Shown here one piece after another: positions 42,134 to 51,099 of a DNA stretch of 64,000 nucleotides. Each line of letters starts with the position of its first letter. The stretch's first letter is position 1. The notes under the pieces were generated by a model. It saw only the letters and a program-made list of their open reading frames with translations. It was not told the DNA's origin and ran no database searches. The position numbers and the translations under genes are program-made. This DNA comes from Achromobacter sp. UMC46 (lineage in GTDB: Bacteria > Pseudomonadota > Gammaproteobacteria > Burkholderiales > Burkholderiaceae_B), in assembly GCF_014170335.1 (NCBI RefSeq), contig NZ_LZZS01000031.1, positions 62,001 through 126,000 of the forward strand, written 5' to 3'.

Positions 42134-43840
42134 TCAGTGTTGTGCATGCGCCAGGTGTTGTCCAGCCACCCAGCCGAATGTCAGGGCCGGGCCCAGCGTG
42201 ATTCCGGGGGCGGGATAGGCGCCGCCCATCACGGACTGCATGTCGTTGCCGGCCACGTACAGGCCGGCGATGGGTGCGCCCGTGGTGTCCACGGCCTGGG
42301 CGTTCGTGTTCGCCGCGATGCCGCAGGCGGTACCGATATCGCCGGCGTAGACCTTGACGGCGTAGCAGGGGCCGGCCGCAAGCGGGGCCAGGCAGGGGTT
42401 GGGCTGATGGCCCGGGTCGCCCAGATAGCGGTTGTAGGCGGTGCCGCCCTTGCCGAAGTCGGGGTCCTGGCCTTGCGCGGCGTAGGTGTTGTAGCGCGCG
42501 ACGGTGGCCTCCAACGCGTCGGCAGGCACGTCGATCTTCGCGGCCAATGCGGCCAGCGTCGGCGCCTGGATCAGATAGCCGGCGTCGATCAGGTGCTGGT
42601 GGGGGCGGCCGCCCGGCAGCGCCAGGCCCAGTCCCCAGGTGTCGATGAAACGCTGGTCGCAGATCAGGAATGCCGGGATACTGGGCGCGGTCTTGTCGCT
42701 GCGGTACATGGCGGCGACAAACTCGTGATACGACGTGGATTCGTTCACGAAACGCTTGCCCGCGCCGTTCACGGCGATCAGGCCGGGCTTGGCGCGGTCC
42801 CACACCAGATGTGGATACGTCAGGGGCTTGCCGCCGCTGGATTCCAGGATGGATACCGGTGCCCAGAAGGCGGGGCTGGCGTAGTCCGTGCCCAGGGCGG
42901 CGCCCGCCTGTTCCGACAGCCGGATGCCGTCTCCGGTGTTGTCTCGCGGCGCCATGGACCAGTCGCCGGTGGGCTGTGGATACGCGCGGGCGCGGCGCTC
43001 GCGGTCCCAGGGGAAGCCGCCGGTCGCCATCACCACGCCGCGCCGCGCGCGCACGTTCAAGGTCTGGCCTCCCTGCGTGACGGATGCGCCCAGCACGCGG
43101 CCGGCGGCGTCGCGGTGCAGGGCCTGCACCGGCGCGTCCAGCCAGTATTCGATGCCGCGCTTGAGCACGCCATGGAACAGTTGCGCGGCCAGTGCGTTGC
43201 CCAGCAGCAGCCGGGTGCCTCGATGGTAGCCGCGCGCGCGGTCCGCCGCGAAGCGCAGCACCAGCTTCATGCTGTGGCGCCAGGCCGCGAAAGACCGCTT
43301 GGCCCGCAGCAGATGGCGCACATCGGTGATGTTGACCATCATGCCGCCCAGCACGGTGAATTCCTTCAGCGGGTCGCGCAGCAGGCGGAAGCGGGGCCCC
43401 AGCTTGCGGCCGTCGAACTCCACCGGGTCCAGCGACCGGCCGCCCATCGCCGCGCCGGGCCGGTCGGGGTAGTAGTCGGGCGACGCGGTGCGGGCGGCGA
43501 CCTCCAGGAAGCCGCGCGACACCAGGTAGTCCATCATGCGCGGACCGGCCTCAAGGTAGGCGCGCTTCATGTCGTCGGATGCCGCGGCGCCGACGGTCTG
43601 CGCAAGGTACGTCCAGACCTTGTCGAAGCTGTCGGGGTGGCCGGCGGCGTCCGTCTGCGAATTCAAGGGTATCCACAGCGCGCCGCCGGAAATCGCCGTC
43701 GACCCGCCAATGCGGCCGGTCTTCTCCACCAGCAGCACGTCCAGCCCTTCCTCATGCGCGGTCAGCGCCGCCGCCATGCCGCCCGCGCCGGAACCGACCA
43801 CCAGCGCGTCGACTTCCTTGTCCCACTTGATGCTGTCCAT
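42134..43840 (-). CDS. FAD-dependent oxidoreductase, 3-ketosteroid-delta1-dehydrogenase/fumarate-reductase-like
   Basis: 568-residue FAD_binding_2 flavoprotein. FAD motif: VDALVVGSGAGGMAAALTAHEEGLDVLLVEKTGRIGGSTAISGGALWIP. Further family segments are RRGVVMATGGFPWDRERRARAYPQPTGDWSMAPRDNTGDGIRLSEQAGAALG and the C-terminal FAD/substrate lid CGIAANTNAQAVDTTGAPIAGLYVAGNDMQSVMGGAYPAPGITLGPALTFGWVAGQHLAH. It probably introduces a double bond next to a carbonyl in a cyclic ketone. The neighbouring SDRs fit alcohol-to-ketone steps before it. Steroid is only one possible substrate. Confidence 0.88.
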   Translation of the reverse strand: MDSIKWDKEVDALVVGSGAGGMAAALTAHEEGLDVLLVEKTGRIGGSTAISGGALWIPLNSQTDAAGHPDSFDKVWTYLAQTVGAAASDDMKRAYLEAGPRMMDYLVSRGFLEVAARTASPDYYPDRPGAAMGGRSLDPVEFDGRKLGPRFRLLRDPLKEFTVLGGMMVNITDVRHLLRAKRSFAAWRHSMKLVLRFAADRARGYHRGTRLLLGNALAAQLFHGVLKRGIEYWLDAPVQALHRDAAGRVLGASVTQGGQTLNVRARRGVVMATGGFPWDRERRARAYPQPTGDWSMAPRDNTGDGIRLSEQAGAALGTDYASPAFWAPVSILESSGGKPLTYPHLVWDRAKPGLIAVNGAGKRFVNESTSYHEFVAAMYRSDKTAPSIPAFLICDQRFIDTWGLGLALPGGRPHQHLIDAGYLIQAPTLAALAAKIDVPADALEATVARYNTYAAQGQDPDFGKGGTAYNRYLGDPGHQPNPCLAPLAAGPCYAVKVYAGDIGTACGIAANTNAQAVDTTGAPIAGLYVAGNDMQSVMGGAYPAPGITLGPALTFGWVAGQHLAHAQH

Positions 43841-43845
43841 GCTGC

Positions 43846-44574
43846 TTATGCTCCCGACCCGCCCAGCGATTTGCCGCCATCCACGAAGAGGACCTGGCCC
43901 GTGATGAAATCCATGTGCGGCGCGGCCAGGAAGGACACGGCATTGGCGATGTCTTGCGGCAGGCCCGCGCGGCCGGTAGGCTGCAAGGCCAGTTGCGCGG
44001 CCAGGCGTTCCGGCGTCAGGTTGCGCAGAAGCGGCGTGTCGATCAGGCCCGGGGCGATGGCGTTGACGAGGATTCCGCGCGCGGCCAGCTCCATGGCGGC
44101 CGCGCGGGTGTAGCCCACCAGCGCCGCTTTCGAGGCCACGTAATGCGGATGGTTCTTCGCGCCCAGATACGCGCGCGACGCGATGTTGACGATCTTGGCG
44201 CCCGCCGCCATGTTGCGTGCGGCTTCCTGGGTCAGTGTGGCCACCGCCAGCAGGTTGACGTCGAACGCGCGGCGGAAGTCGTCCGAGCCGACGTCGAAGA
44301 ACTTGCGCTCGTCGAACAGGCCGGCGTTGTTGACCAGCGCGGCCAGCGGTGGCAGCGACTGGACCAGCGCGCGCGTGGCGGCTTCGTCCGTCAGGTCCAC
44401 GACGCGGTGGGCCACCGTCAGCCCCTGCGCTTGCAGCGCCCCGGATTCCTGTTCCGCCAACGCGCCGTTGCGGTCCGCCATCACGACGCTGAAGCCGTCG
44501 CGGGCCAGGCGCTCGACGATCGCCAGGCCCATGCCGCTTGCGCCGCCGGTGACCAATGCCGTACCCAGATTCAT
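43846..44574 (-). CDS. SDR-family oxidoreductase
   Basis: 242 residues with NAD(P) motif ALVTGGASGMGLAIVERLARDGF, NNAG in ALVNNAGLFDERKF, serine in IASRAYLG and catalytic YVASK (HPHYVASKAALVGYTRA). AAGGAGACATC precedes ATG 44574. Encoded 5 nt before the ketosteroid-dehydrogenase-like flavoprotein; probably acts on the same cyclic substrate family. Confidence 0.93.
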   Translation of the reverse strand: MNLGTALVTGGASGMGLAIVERLARDGFSVVMADRNGALAEQESGALQAQGLTVAHRVVDLTDEAATRALVQSLPPLAALVNNAGLFDERKFFDVGSDDFRRAFDVNLLAVATLTQEAARNMAAGAKIVNIASRAYLGAKNHPHYVASKAALVGYTRAAAMELAARGILVNAIAPGLIDTPLLRNLTPERLAAQLALQPTGRAGLPQDIANAVSFLAAPHMDFITGQVLFVDGGKSLGGSGA

Positions 44575-44583
44575 GATGTCTCC

Positions 44584-45342
44584 TTATACGGCCAGGTAGC
44601 CGCCGTCCACGGGCAGCACCACGCCGTTCACATAGCTGGCCATGTCCGACGCCAGGAACAGGACGGGGCCGACGATTTCATCCGCGCGGCCGGCGCGCGC
44701 CAACGGGGCGCGGTCCATGTACCAGTCGGTGCCGTGGGCTTGCGCGCGCTGGCCCGCCGTCATGTCGGTTTCCATCAAGCCGGGCGCCACCGCGTTCACG
44801 CGCACGCCATGCGGGCCGAGGTCGCGCGCCAGCACTTCGGTGAACGAGCGCACGCCGCCCTTGGACACGACGTAGCCCGCGGTCGAGATGCCGCAGCCGT
44901 ATGCCACGATGGAGCACAGGTTGACGATGGCGCCGCGCGTGGCCTTCAGCTGTTCGACGAAAGCGTGCGTGACGTTGAACGTGCCTTGCAGGTTGACCTG
45001 CATGACGCGGTCCCAGATGGCGGGCGTCTGCGGGTCGTCGAAAGGCGCGCGCGCCGAGATGCCGGCGTTGTTGACCAGGATGTCCAGGTTGCCGTGACGT
45101 GTCGCGCTGCGGGCCGCGAAGGCGCGGACGGCGCCGGCATCGGTCACGTCCAGCGCGGCGTCCGCCGCCCGGCCGCCCGCGTCGCGGATCGCCTGCGCCG
45201 TGCCGGCGGCCAGCGCCGCGTCGATGTCGGCCACGATCACCATGGCGCCCTGGCGGGCGAACCCGTGGGCGATGGTGGCGCCCAGGCCGCGCCCGGCTCC
45301 GGTCACAAGGACCCGCTTGTCTTGCATCATCGTTGTTGTCAT
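44584..45342 (-). CDS. SDR-family oxidoreductase
   Basis: 252 residues, VLVTGAGRGLGATIAHGFARQGA, LVNNAGISARAPFDD and YVVSK (AGYVVSKGGVRSFTEVLARDLGP). The start MTTTMMQDKRV at 45342 follows AAGGAACG. It lies 9 nt upstream of the next SDR and 20 nt after livF, so is in the same operon. Substrate unknown. Confidence 0.92.
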   Translation of the reverse strand: MTTTMMQDKRVLVTGAGRGLGATIAHGFARQGAMVIVADIDAALAAGTAQAIRDAGGRAADAALDVTDAGAVRAFAARSATRHGNLDILVNNAGISARAPFDDPQTPAIWDRVMQVNLQGTFNVTHAFVEQLKATRGAIVNLCSIVAYGCGISTAGYVVSKGGVRSFTEVLARDLGPHGVRVNAVAPGLMETDMTAGQRAQAHGTDWYMDRAPLARAGRADEIVGPVLFLASDMASYVNGVVLPVDGGYLAV

Positions 45343-45362
45343 GGTCGTTCCTTCGCGGCGCG

Positions 45363-46082
45363 TCAGGCGCCCAGATAGGCGCGCTGCACGCCTTCGTCGC
45401 TGGCAAGCCGGGAGGATTCGCCTTCCAGCGCGATCTCGCCGTTCTCCAGGATGTAGGCGTAGCTGGACACCGACAGGGCCAGCTTCACGTTCTGCTCCAC
45501 CAGCAGGATGGTGATGCCCTGTTCGCGGTTCAGCCGCAGCACGATGTCGAAGATCTGCTCGACGACCAGCGGCGACAGCCCCATCGACGGCTCGTCCAGC
45601 AGGATCATGCGCGGGCGCGCCATCATGGCGCGGCCCGTGGCCAGCATCTGCTGTTCGCCGCCGGACAGCGTCGCGGCCTTTTGTTCGAAGCGTTCGCGCA
45701 GGCGCGGGAAGGTGTCGCAGACCATGTCCAGGTCCTGCTTCACCGCCGTGCGGTCGCGGCGCAGGTAGGCGCCCATTTCGAGGTTTTCGCGCACGCTCAT
45801 GTCGCGGAAGATCTCGCGGCCTTCCGGCACCTGCACGATGCCGCGGCCCACCACCGCGTCCGCCGGCAGCCGATGGATGGCCTCGCCCGCGAAACGCACG
45901 CTGCCCGCCGTGGGCGCGACCAGGCGCGACACCACATTGAGCGTGGTGGATTTGCCCGCGCCGTTGGCGCCCAGCAGCGCCACGATGGCGCCTTGCGGCA
46001 CTTTCAGCGACACGTCCTGCAGGGCGCGGATGTTGCCGTAGGCGGCCGAGACCGCGTCGATTTCCAGAAGGATGTCAGCCAC
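45363..46082 (-). CDS. Liv-type ABC transporter ATPase (LivF family)
   Basis: 239 residues, GTG start at 46082 overlapping the livG-like stop by 8 nt. Walker A GANGAGKST, the LivF segment GIVQVPEGREIFRDMSVRENLEMGAYLRRD, signature LSGGEQQMLATGRAMMARPRMILLDEPSMGLSP and switch LLVEQNVKLAL. ATPase of the second Liv importer in the window. Confidence 0.94.
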   Translation of the reverse strand: MADILLEIDAVSAAYGNIRALQDVSLKVPQGAIVALLGANGAGKSTTLNVVSRLVAPTAGSVRFAGEAIHRLPADAVVGRGIVQVPEGREIFRDMSVRENLEMGAYLRRDRTAVKQDLDMVCDTFPRLRERFEQKAATLSGGEQQMLATGRAMMARPRMILLDEPSMGLSPLVVEQIFDIVLRLNREQGITILLVEQNVKLALSVSSYAYILENGEIALEGESSRLASDEGVQRAYLGA

Positions 46083-46839
46083 CTGAGGCTCCCTTGCCCA
46101 GATAGGCTTCGATCACGCGGGGGTTGCTGCGCACCTCCGCGGGCGTGCCTTCCGCGATCTTCTCGCCGAAGGACATGACGGTGATGCGGTCCGAAATGGA
46201 CATCACCAGCTGCATGACGTGTTCCACCAGCAAGACCGTGATGCCGTCGCGTTCGCACAGTTCGGTCAGCAGGCGGTCCAACGTTTCGATCTCGCGGTTG
46301 CGCAGGCCCGCCGCCGGTTCGTCCAGCAGCAGCAGCTTGGGCGAGATCGCCAGCGCGCGCGCCAGCTCCAGCATCTTCTGGCGGCCGAAGTCCAGGCTGC
46401 ACGCCGGCGTGTCCAGGAAGTCGGCCAGGCCCACGCGTTCCAGCAGGTGTTCGGCGCGCTCGCGCGCTTCGGCCGCCGCCGGGCGCAGCAGCTTGCCGGC
46501 GCTGTCGGCGCCATGCGCGTAGGTGCCCAGCAACACGTTTTCACGCACGCTCAGCGCGCCGAACAGTTCCAGGTTCTGGAACGTGCGGGCCACGCCCAGC
46601 GCCGCCATCTCGTGCGGCTTCTTGTTCGTGATGTCCGCGCCGTTGAAGCGGATGCTGCCGCTGCTGGGGCGGTAGTAGCGCGAGATGCAATTGAACGTGG
46701 TGGATTTGCCGGCGCCGTTGGGCCCGATCAGCGCGTGGATGCGGCCGCGCTCGACCTGCATGGACAAGCCGTTGATGGCGGTCAGGCCGCCGAACTTCAC
46801 GGTCAGGCCCTGCACGTCCAGGTAGGGGTGGTCGCTCAT
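46075..46839 (-). CDS. Liv-type ABC transporter ATPase (LivG family)
   Basis: 254 residues from ATG 46839 (ATGA overlap with the permease). Walker A GPNGAGKSTTFNCISRYY, FQNLELFGALSVRENVLLG, Walker B KLLLLDEPAAGLRNREIETLD and switch LLVEHVMQLVMSISDRITVMSFG. The signature region reads CSLDFGRQKMLELARALA, where LSxGQ-type motifs usually stand, as is common in LivG proteins. Confidence 0.93.
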   Translation of the reverse strand: MSDHPYLDVQGLTVKFGGLTAINGLSMQVERGRIHALIGPNGAGKSTTFNCISRYYRPSSGSIRFNGADITNKKPHEMAALGVARTFQNLELFGALSVRENVLLGTYAHGADSAGKLLRPAAAEARERAEHLLERVGLADFLDTPACSLDFGRQKMLELARALAISPKLLLLDEPAAGLRNREIETLDRLLTELCERDGITVLLVEHVMQLVMSISDRITVMSFGEKIAEGTPAEVRSNPRVIEAYLGKGASGG

Positions 46840-47840
46840 GCCGCGCTCCTTTGCGTCGCTTTGGCCGTGCCTGCGCCAGCACGCGAGGCGGCAGGCAGCG
46901 GGGCGGCCGGTGGCGGTGCGCGGCGGCGAGCGTCGCGGCCAGCGAACAGGCCCTTGGGCGCGAACATCATGAAACCCATCAGGATGACGCCATAGATGAT
47001 TTCCTGGAACGACAGCGCCTGGCGCAGCAACTCCGATATCAGGCCGAACGCCAGCGCGCCGGCGATGGCGCCGCGCACCGAGCCGATGCCGCCCACGACC
47101 ACCATCGTGAGGATCAGGATCGTCGTCTGGAAGCCCAGGCTTTCCGGGTGGATGAAGGACGCGAAGGTGGTGTACATGCCGCCCGCGATCCCCGCGTAGG
47201 CGGCCGACAGCGTGAAGGCGGTGCGCTTGATGGCGTTGACGTTCACGCCCATCGCCTGCGCCGCCACGTCGCTTTCCCGCACCGCGCGGAAGGCCGACCC
47301 CAGCTGCGAGCGCGACAGGGCGATGGTGGCCCACAGCAACAGCGCGGCGATCAGCACGACGAAGGGATAGGCCTTCAGGTCCGACACCAGTTCGTAGCCG
47401 AACAGCGTGGCCGGGGATATCCGGAAGCCGTTCGACCCGTTGGTGACCGATTGCCAGTTCAGGAACACCCACTGCATGGCCTCGCCGAACGCGAAAGTCG
47501 ACAACGCCAGGTAGATGTCGCGCATGCGCAGGGCCAGCGCGCCGATCAGATAGCCCAGCGCCGCGGCCAGCAGGCCGCCCGCGATGATCGAAATGAAGAA
47601 CGGCGGATGCCAGAGGTTGTTGATGAGACCCGCGGTGTAGATGCCAACGCCGTAGAACGCGGCGTGCGACAGCGCGAACTGCCCGGTCTCGCCGATGACG
47701 ATATGCAGGCCCAGCGCCAGCACGACGAACACCATCAGCAGATTGACGACGTAGATGACATAGCCGCTGGCCACGAAGGGCAGGGCGGCAAGCGCCACGG
47801 CCATCAGCGCCAGCAAGGTGCGATCGATCTTGTTGCTCAT
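46836..47840 (-). CDS. Liv-type ABC transporter permease (LivM family)
   Basis: 334 residues, about nine to ten helices. LivM hallmark LALGLHIVIGETGQFALSHAAFYGVGIYTAGL and central SQLGSAFRAVRESDVAAQAMGVNVNAIKRTAFTLSAAYAGIAGGMYT. A basic, proline/alanine-rich tail of about 35 residues follows the last helix. ATG 47840 overlaps the livH stop (ATGA). Confidence 0.94.
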   Translation of the reverse strand: MSNKIDRTLLALMAVALAALPFVASGYVIYVVNLLMVFVVLALGLHIVIGETGQFALSHAAFYGVGIYTAGLINNLWHPPFFISIIAGGLLAAALGYLIGALALRMRDIYLALSTFAFGEAMQWVFLNWQSVTNGSNGFRISPATLFGYELVSDLKAYPFVVLIAALLLWATIALSRSQLGSAFRAVRESDVAAQAMGVNVNAIKRTAFTLSAAYAGIAGGMYTTFASFIHPESLGFQTTILILTMVVVGGIGSVRGAIAGALAFGLISELLRQALSFQEIIYGVILMGFMMFAPKGLFAGRDARRRAPPPAAPLPAASRAGAGTAKATQRSAA

Positions 47841-48739
47841 ACTTTCTTCACCTGCAGTTTGCCGCCCAGCAGGCCTTGCGGACGCAGTAGCAGCACGACC
47901 ATGATGGCCACGAATGGGGCGACCACGATGGCGTTGGTCGAAATGAACAGCCCCACCAGGTTCTCGGCCACGCCGATCACGAAACCGCCCACTACGGCGC
48001 CGGGCAGGCTGGTGATGCCGCCGACGATGGCGGCGGCGTAGGCCAGGATGGCGATGTGGCCGATGTCCGGCGTGATGAGGATCTTGGGCGTGATCAGCAG
48101 CGCGGCCACGGCCGAGATCAGGCCGGACAGCGCCCACACCATCATGCGGATGCGGGTCAGGTTCACGCCCGCCAGGCGCGCGGCCTTGGGGTTCATGCCG
48201 ACGGCGCGCATGGCGCGGCCGACGCGGGTGTACCTGAACATCGCGAACAGCAGCAGCATGACGCCCACCGCCACCGCGAAGATCACCATGTCCAGCTGCG
48301 TCAGCACGGCGTCGCCGATGATGACGGCATCGGTCGGCGCCAGCGGCGGCAGCGAGCGCGGCGTGTCGCCCAGGCCCGTCTGCCGCACCAGGCCCTTCAG
48401 GGCATAGGCAAGGCCCAATGTGGCGATGACCATCTGCACGCCCACGCCTTTCGAGGCGATGACGCGTTCCATCACCACGCGCTGGAACAGGCCTGACACG
48501 AGGGCCACGGCGGCCAGCGTCACGGGGATGACGGCCAGGTACGGCCAGCCCATCACCAGTGTGAGGAACAGCGCGATGTAGCCGCCCACCATGAAGATCT
48601 CGCCCTGGGCGAAATTGGGCACGTCGGTGGTCTTGAAGATGATGACGACGGCAACCGCCAGCAGCGCGTACACGCTGCCCGTCACCAGTCCCGACAGCAC
48701 CCCCTGCTGCAGGAACAACCAGAAATCGGCAAAGCTCAT
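47837..48739 (-). CDS. Liv-type ABC transporter permease (LivH family)
   Basis: 300 residues. Start ATG 48739 after GGAGAACATC gives MSFADFWLFLQQGVLSGLVTGSVYALLAVAVVIIFKTTDVPNFAQGEIFMVGGYIAL, standard for LivH; the C-terminus has GGITSLPGAVVGGFVIGVAENLVGLF. Partner of the LivM-type permease. Confidence 0.94.
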   Translation of the reverse strand: MSFADFWLFLQQGVLSGLVTGSVYALLAVAVVIIFKTTDVPNFAQGEIFMVGGYIALFLTLVMGWPYLAVIPVTLAAVALVSGLFQRVVMERVIASKGVGVQMVIATLGLAYALKGLVRQTGLGDTPRSLPPLAPTDAVIIGDAVLTQLDMVIFAVAVGVMLLLFAMFRYTRVGRAMRAVGMNPKAARLAGVNLTRIRMMVWALSGLISAVAALLITPKILITPDIGHIAILAYAAAIVGGITSLPGAVVGGFVIGVAENLVGLFISTNAIVVAPFVAIMVVLLLRPQGLLGGKLQVKKV

Positions 48740-48806
48740 GATGTTCTCCGGCGGCCCGCGCGGTGCTGCGCCACGGCGCGGGCTCGGTCTGTGACAGGAC
48801 GCAGGC

Positions 48807-50021
48807 CTACTTCTGGTATTGCCAGACGCTCTTGAACGCGCCGGGGACAAGCGTCATGCTGGTGCCGTCGAACTTGATATAGATGGCGGATTCCTGCGCG
48901 GCGCGGTCGTTCGGCCCGAACTCGATGGGGCCGGCCATGACGCCCGAGTCGAACTTCATCGTTTCCAGCGCCTGCAAGACCTTCTCGCGCGTGGGCTGCG
49001 GGCCGGCGGCCTTCAGCGCGTTCACCACCGCCATCGCGGGCGGCAGGCCATAGGGCATGTAGGTTTGCGGATGGCCCGGCTTGGCGGCCAGGTCGGGATA
49101 GGACTGCTTGTACATGTCGTACACCCAGGTCAGCTTGGGGCCGCCGGGCAGGTCGGACAGCACGTCCTGGATGTAGACGTTCTTGAAGGCGTCCTTGTTG
49201 CCCACGTTTTCGACCAGTTGCTTCAGGTCGGCGGTGCCGTTCACGGCCAGCACGATGGGCTTGGTCCAGCCCAGTTCCTGCGCCTTCTTGATGATGAGCG
49301 CCGCCGGGCGGGCGTAGGTGGTCAGCAGCAGCACGTCGGGGTTGGCCGCGCGGATCTTCAGCATGGGCGCGGTGACGTCGGTGATGTTCGGGTTCACCGA
49401 TTGCACCTGCAGGCCCAGGTTGCCCAGTTGCTTGGCCTGGGCTTGCGCGGCCTCCAGGTTCCAGCCGCCGTAGGCGTCGTCGTGGTTGATGTAGCCGATC
49501 TTCTTGGCCTTCAGCTGCTCGGACGCGAACTGCACCATGGAACCGCCCACGGCGTGCTGCGAAATCGAGAAGGCGCCGTAGATGTATTTGGACGGCGGAT
49601 ACAGCGCGCCGTCGCCCGAGGCGTTCAGCATGACGAGCGGCACTTTCTCGCGTTCGACGTATTCGCGCGAGGCCACGACGGCGGCCGAGCACGAGCCGCC
49701 GTTCAGCAGGAACACCTTGTCCTGCTCGTTCAGCTTCTTCACGGCGGCGACGAGGTCGTTGGCGTTGCAGCGGTCGTCCTCGATGACGAGTTCGATCTGG
49801 CGGCCATGCACGCCGCCTTCCTTGTTGACCTTGGCGTACCACATCTTGGCGGCGTTCAGCACGTCGAACCCATAGGCCATGCCGCTGCCTGACAGCGGCG
49901 CGAACAGGCCGATCCTGATGGTCTTGTCCGTGATGCCCGGCTCTTGCTGCGCTTGCGCGCCTGTCGAGAAGGCCCACGCGCACAGCGCCGCGGCGGCCGC
50001 GTAGCGACTACGTTGATTCAT
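48807..50021 (-). CDS. Liv-type ABC transporter substrate-binding protein (LivK-like)
   Basis: 404 residues with signal peptide (SRYAAAAALCAWAFSTGAQAQQEPG). The mature protein shows TDKTIRIGLFAPLSGSGMAYGFDVLNAAKMWYAKVNKEGGVHGRQIELVIEDDRC and INHDDAYGGWNLEAAQAQAKQLG. ATG 50021 follows GGGAGA. The cysteine pair in this region (DDRCNAND and GGSCSAAV) is typical of receptors for aromatic or larger carboxylates rather than leucine, a weak hint only. It is upstream of the permeases and ATPases of the same operon. Confidence 0.9.
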   Translation of the reverse strand: MNQRSRYAAAAALCAWAFSTGAQAQQEPGITDKTIRIGLFAPLSGSGMAYGFDVLNAAKMWYAKVNKEGGVHGRQIELVIEDDRCNANDLVAAVKKLNEQDKVFLLNGGSCSAAVVASREYVEREKVPLVMLNASGDGALYPPSKYIYGAFSISQHAVGGSMVQFASEQLKAKKIGYINHDDAYGGWNLEAAQAQAKQLGNLGLQVQSVNPNITDVTAPMLKIRAANPDVLLLTTYARPAALIIKKAQELGWTKPIVLAVNGTADLKQLVENVGNKDAFKNVYIQDVLSDLPGGPKLTWVYDMYKQSYPDLAAKPGHPQTYMPYGLPPAMAVVNALKAAGPQPTREKVLQALETMKFDSGVMAGPIEFGPNDRAAQESAIYIKFDGTSMTLVPGAFKSVWQYQK

Positions 50022-50101
50022 GATTTGTCTCCCGTTCTTTTTGAATGCGCGCCTGTGTGTGCGGCGCTTTGCTGCATAGGCCGGCGAGCCGCCGGATTGC
50101 C

Positions 50102-50896
50102 TTACTGCATGCGGTAGCCGCCGTTCACGTCGATGACGCTGCCGGTGATGTAGCCGGCTTCCTCGGATGCCAGGAAGCGCACCGCGGCGGCCACGTCGTC
50201 CACAGTGCCGATGCGGCCCAGCGGGATCGCCTGGGCGGCAGCCGCAAGCGCGCCGCTGCTGGTGACGGTGCTGCGCAGCATGTCGGTGTCGATCAGGCCC
50301 GGCGCGATGCCGTTGACGGTGACGCCCAGGTGCGCGGACTCGCGCGCCATGGCTTTGGTCAGGCCCAGCACGGCGGACTTGGCGGCGATGTACGACGCGC
50401 TGGATCGGTAGCCGCCAAGCTGGGCGGCCACCGATGTGAAGGTGACGATGCGGCCGTGCGCCAGCGGCGCGGCTTCGCGGCGGCGCAGATAGGCGCGGCC
50501 GCACAGGAATACGCCGCGCGCGTTGACGGCGAAGCTGCGTTCCCAGATGTCCAGCGTGGTGTCTTTGATCAAGGGGCGCTCGCCGTCGGGCTGGAACAGC
50601 AGCAGTCCGGCGGCGCTGACCAGCACGGCGATCGGGCCATGCTGCGATTCGATGGCGTCGAACGCGCCTTCGACGGCGGCCTCGTCGCTGACGTCGAAGG
50701 CGTGGGCGGCATGCGGCGCGCCCAGTTCGGCGGCCACGCGGCTGGCGCGCACGGCATCCACGTCCGACACCACCACGCGGAATCCCGCGCGCGCCAGTTC
50801 CTGGCAGATCGTGGCGCCGATGCCGCCGCCGCCGCCGGTCACCAGCGCAAGACGGGAGGCCGCGCCGTGCGGGGCGGGCGTGGATACATTGGGCAT
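50102..50896 (-). CDS. SDR-family oxidoreductase, first gene of operon
   Basis: 264 residues, LALVTGGGGGIGATICQELARAGFRVVVSDVDAVRA and catalytic YIAAK (SSASYIAAKSAVLGLTKAM); the usual NNAG is replaced by VSAAGLLLFQ. C-terminal TGSVIDVNGGYRMQ. AGGAGACAGC precedes ATG 50896. It is the promoter-proximal gene of the SDR-Liv-SDR-SDR-flavoprotein-GST operon, opposite a GntR regulator. Confidence 0.92.
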   Translation of the reverse strand: MPNVSTPAPHGAASRLALVTGGGGGIGATICQELARAGFRVVVSDVDAVRASRVAAELGAPHAAHAFDVSDEAAVEGAFDAIESQHGPIAVLVSAAGLLLFQPDGERPLIKDTTLDIWERSFAVNARGVFLCGRAYLRRREAAPLAHGRIVTFTSVAAQLGGYRSSASYIAAKSAVLGLTKAMARESAHLGVTVNGIAPGLIDTDMLRSTVTSSGALAAAAQAIPLGRIGTVDDVAAAVRFLASEEAGYITGSVIDVNGGYRMQ

Positions 50897-50964
50897 GCTG
50901 TCTCCTGATTGGCGTGCCGTCTGCCGGGGGAGGCGTGGCCGCTGGTTTGAATTTTTTGCGATTA

Positions 50965-50978
50965 TGTATACATGAAGA
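50965..50978. promoter_or_regulatory. GntR operator, left member of an inverted pair
   Basis: TGTATACATGAAGA, containing the TGTATACA palindrome, 68 bp upstream of the SDR start. Its exact reverse complement lies at 51078-51091. Likely binding site of the divergent GntR regulator. Confidence 0.7.
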
Positions 50979-51077
50979 GTCAGCAGGTATAGGGGCTTTC
51001 CCTGAGCGTCCTTTGATTTAGGACATGGACACTAGGGAAAGTGCGGATACGTGCGATCAGCTCGGTGCCGCATGTAT

Positions 51078-51091
51078 TCTTCATGTATACA
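51078..51091. promoter_or_regulatory. GntR operator, right member of an inverted pair
   Basis: TCTTCATGTATACA, exact inverted partner of 50965-50978, ending 8 nt before the regulator's ATG. The position suggests autorepression and, with the left site, possible looping across the 99-bp spacer. Confidence 0.7.
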
Positions 51092-51099
51092 ATGCGGCC

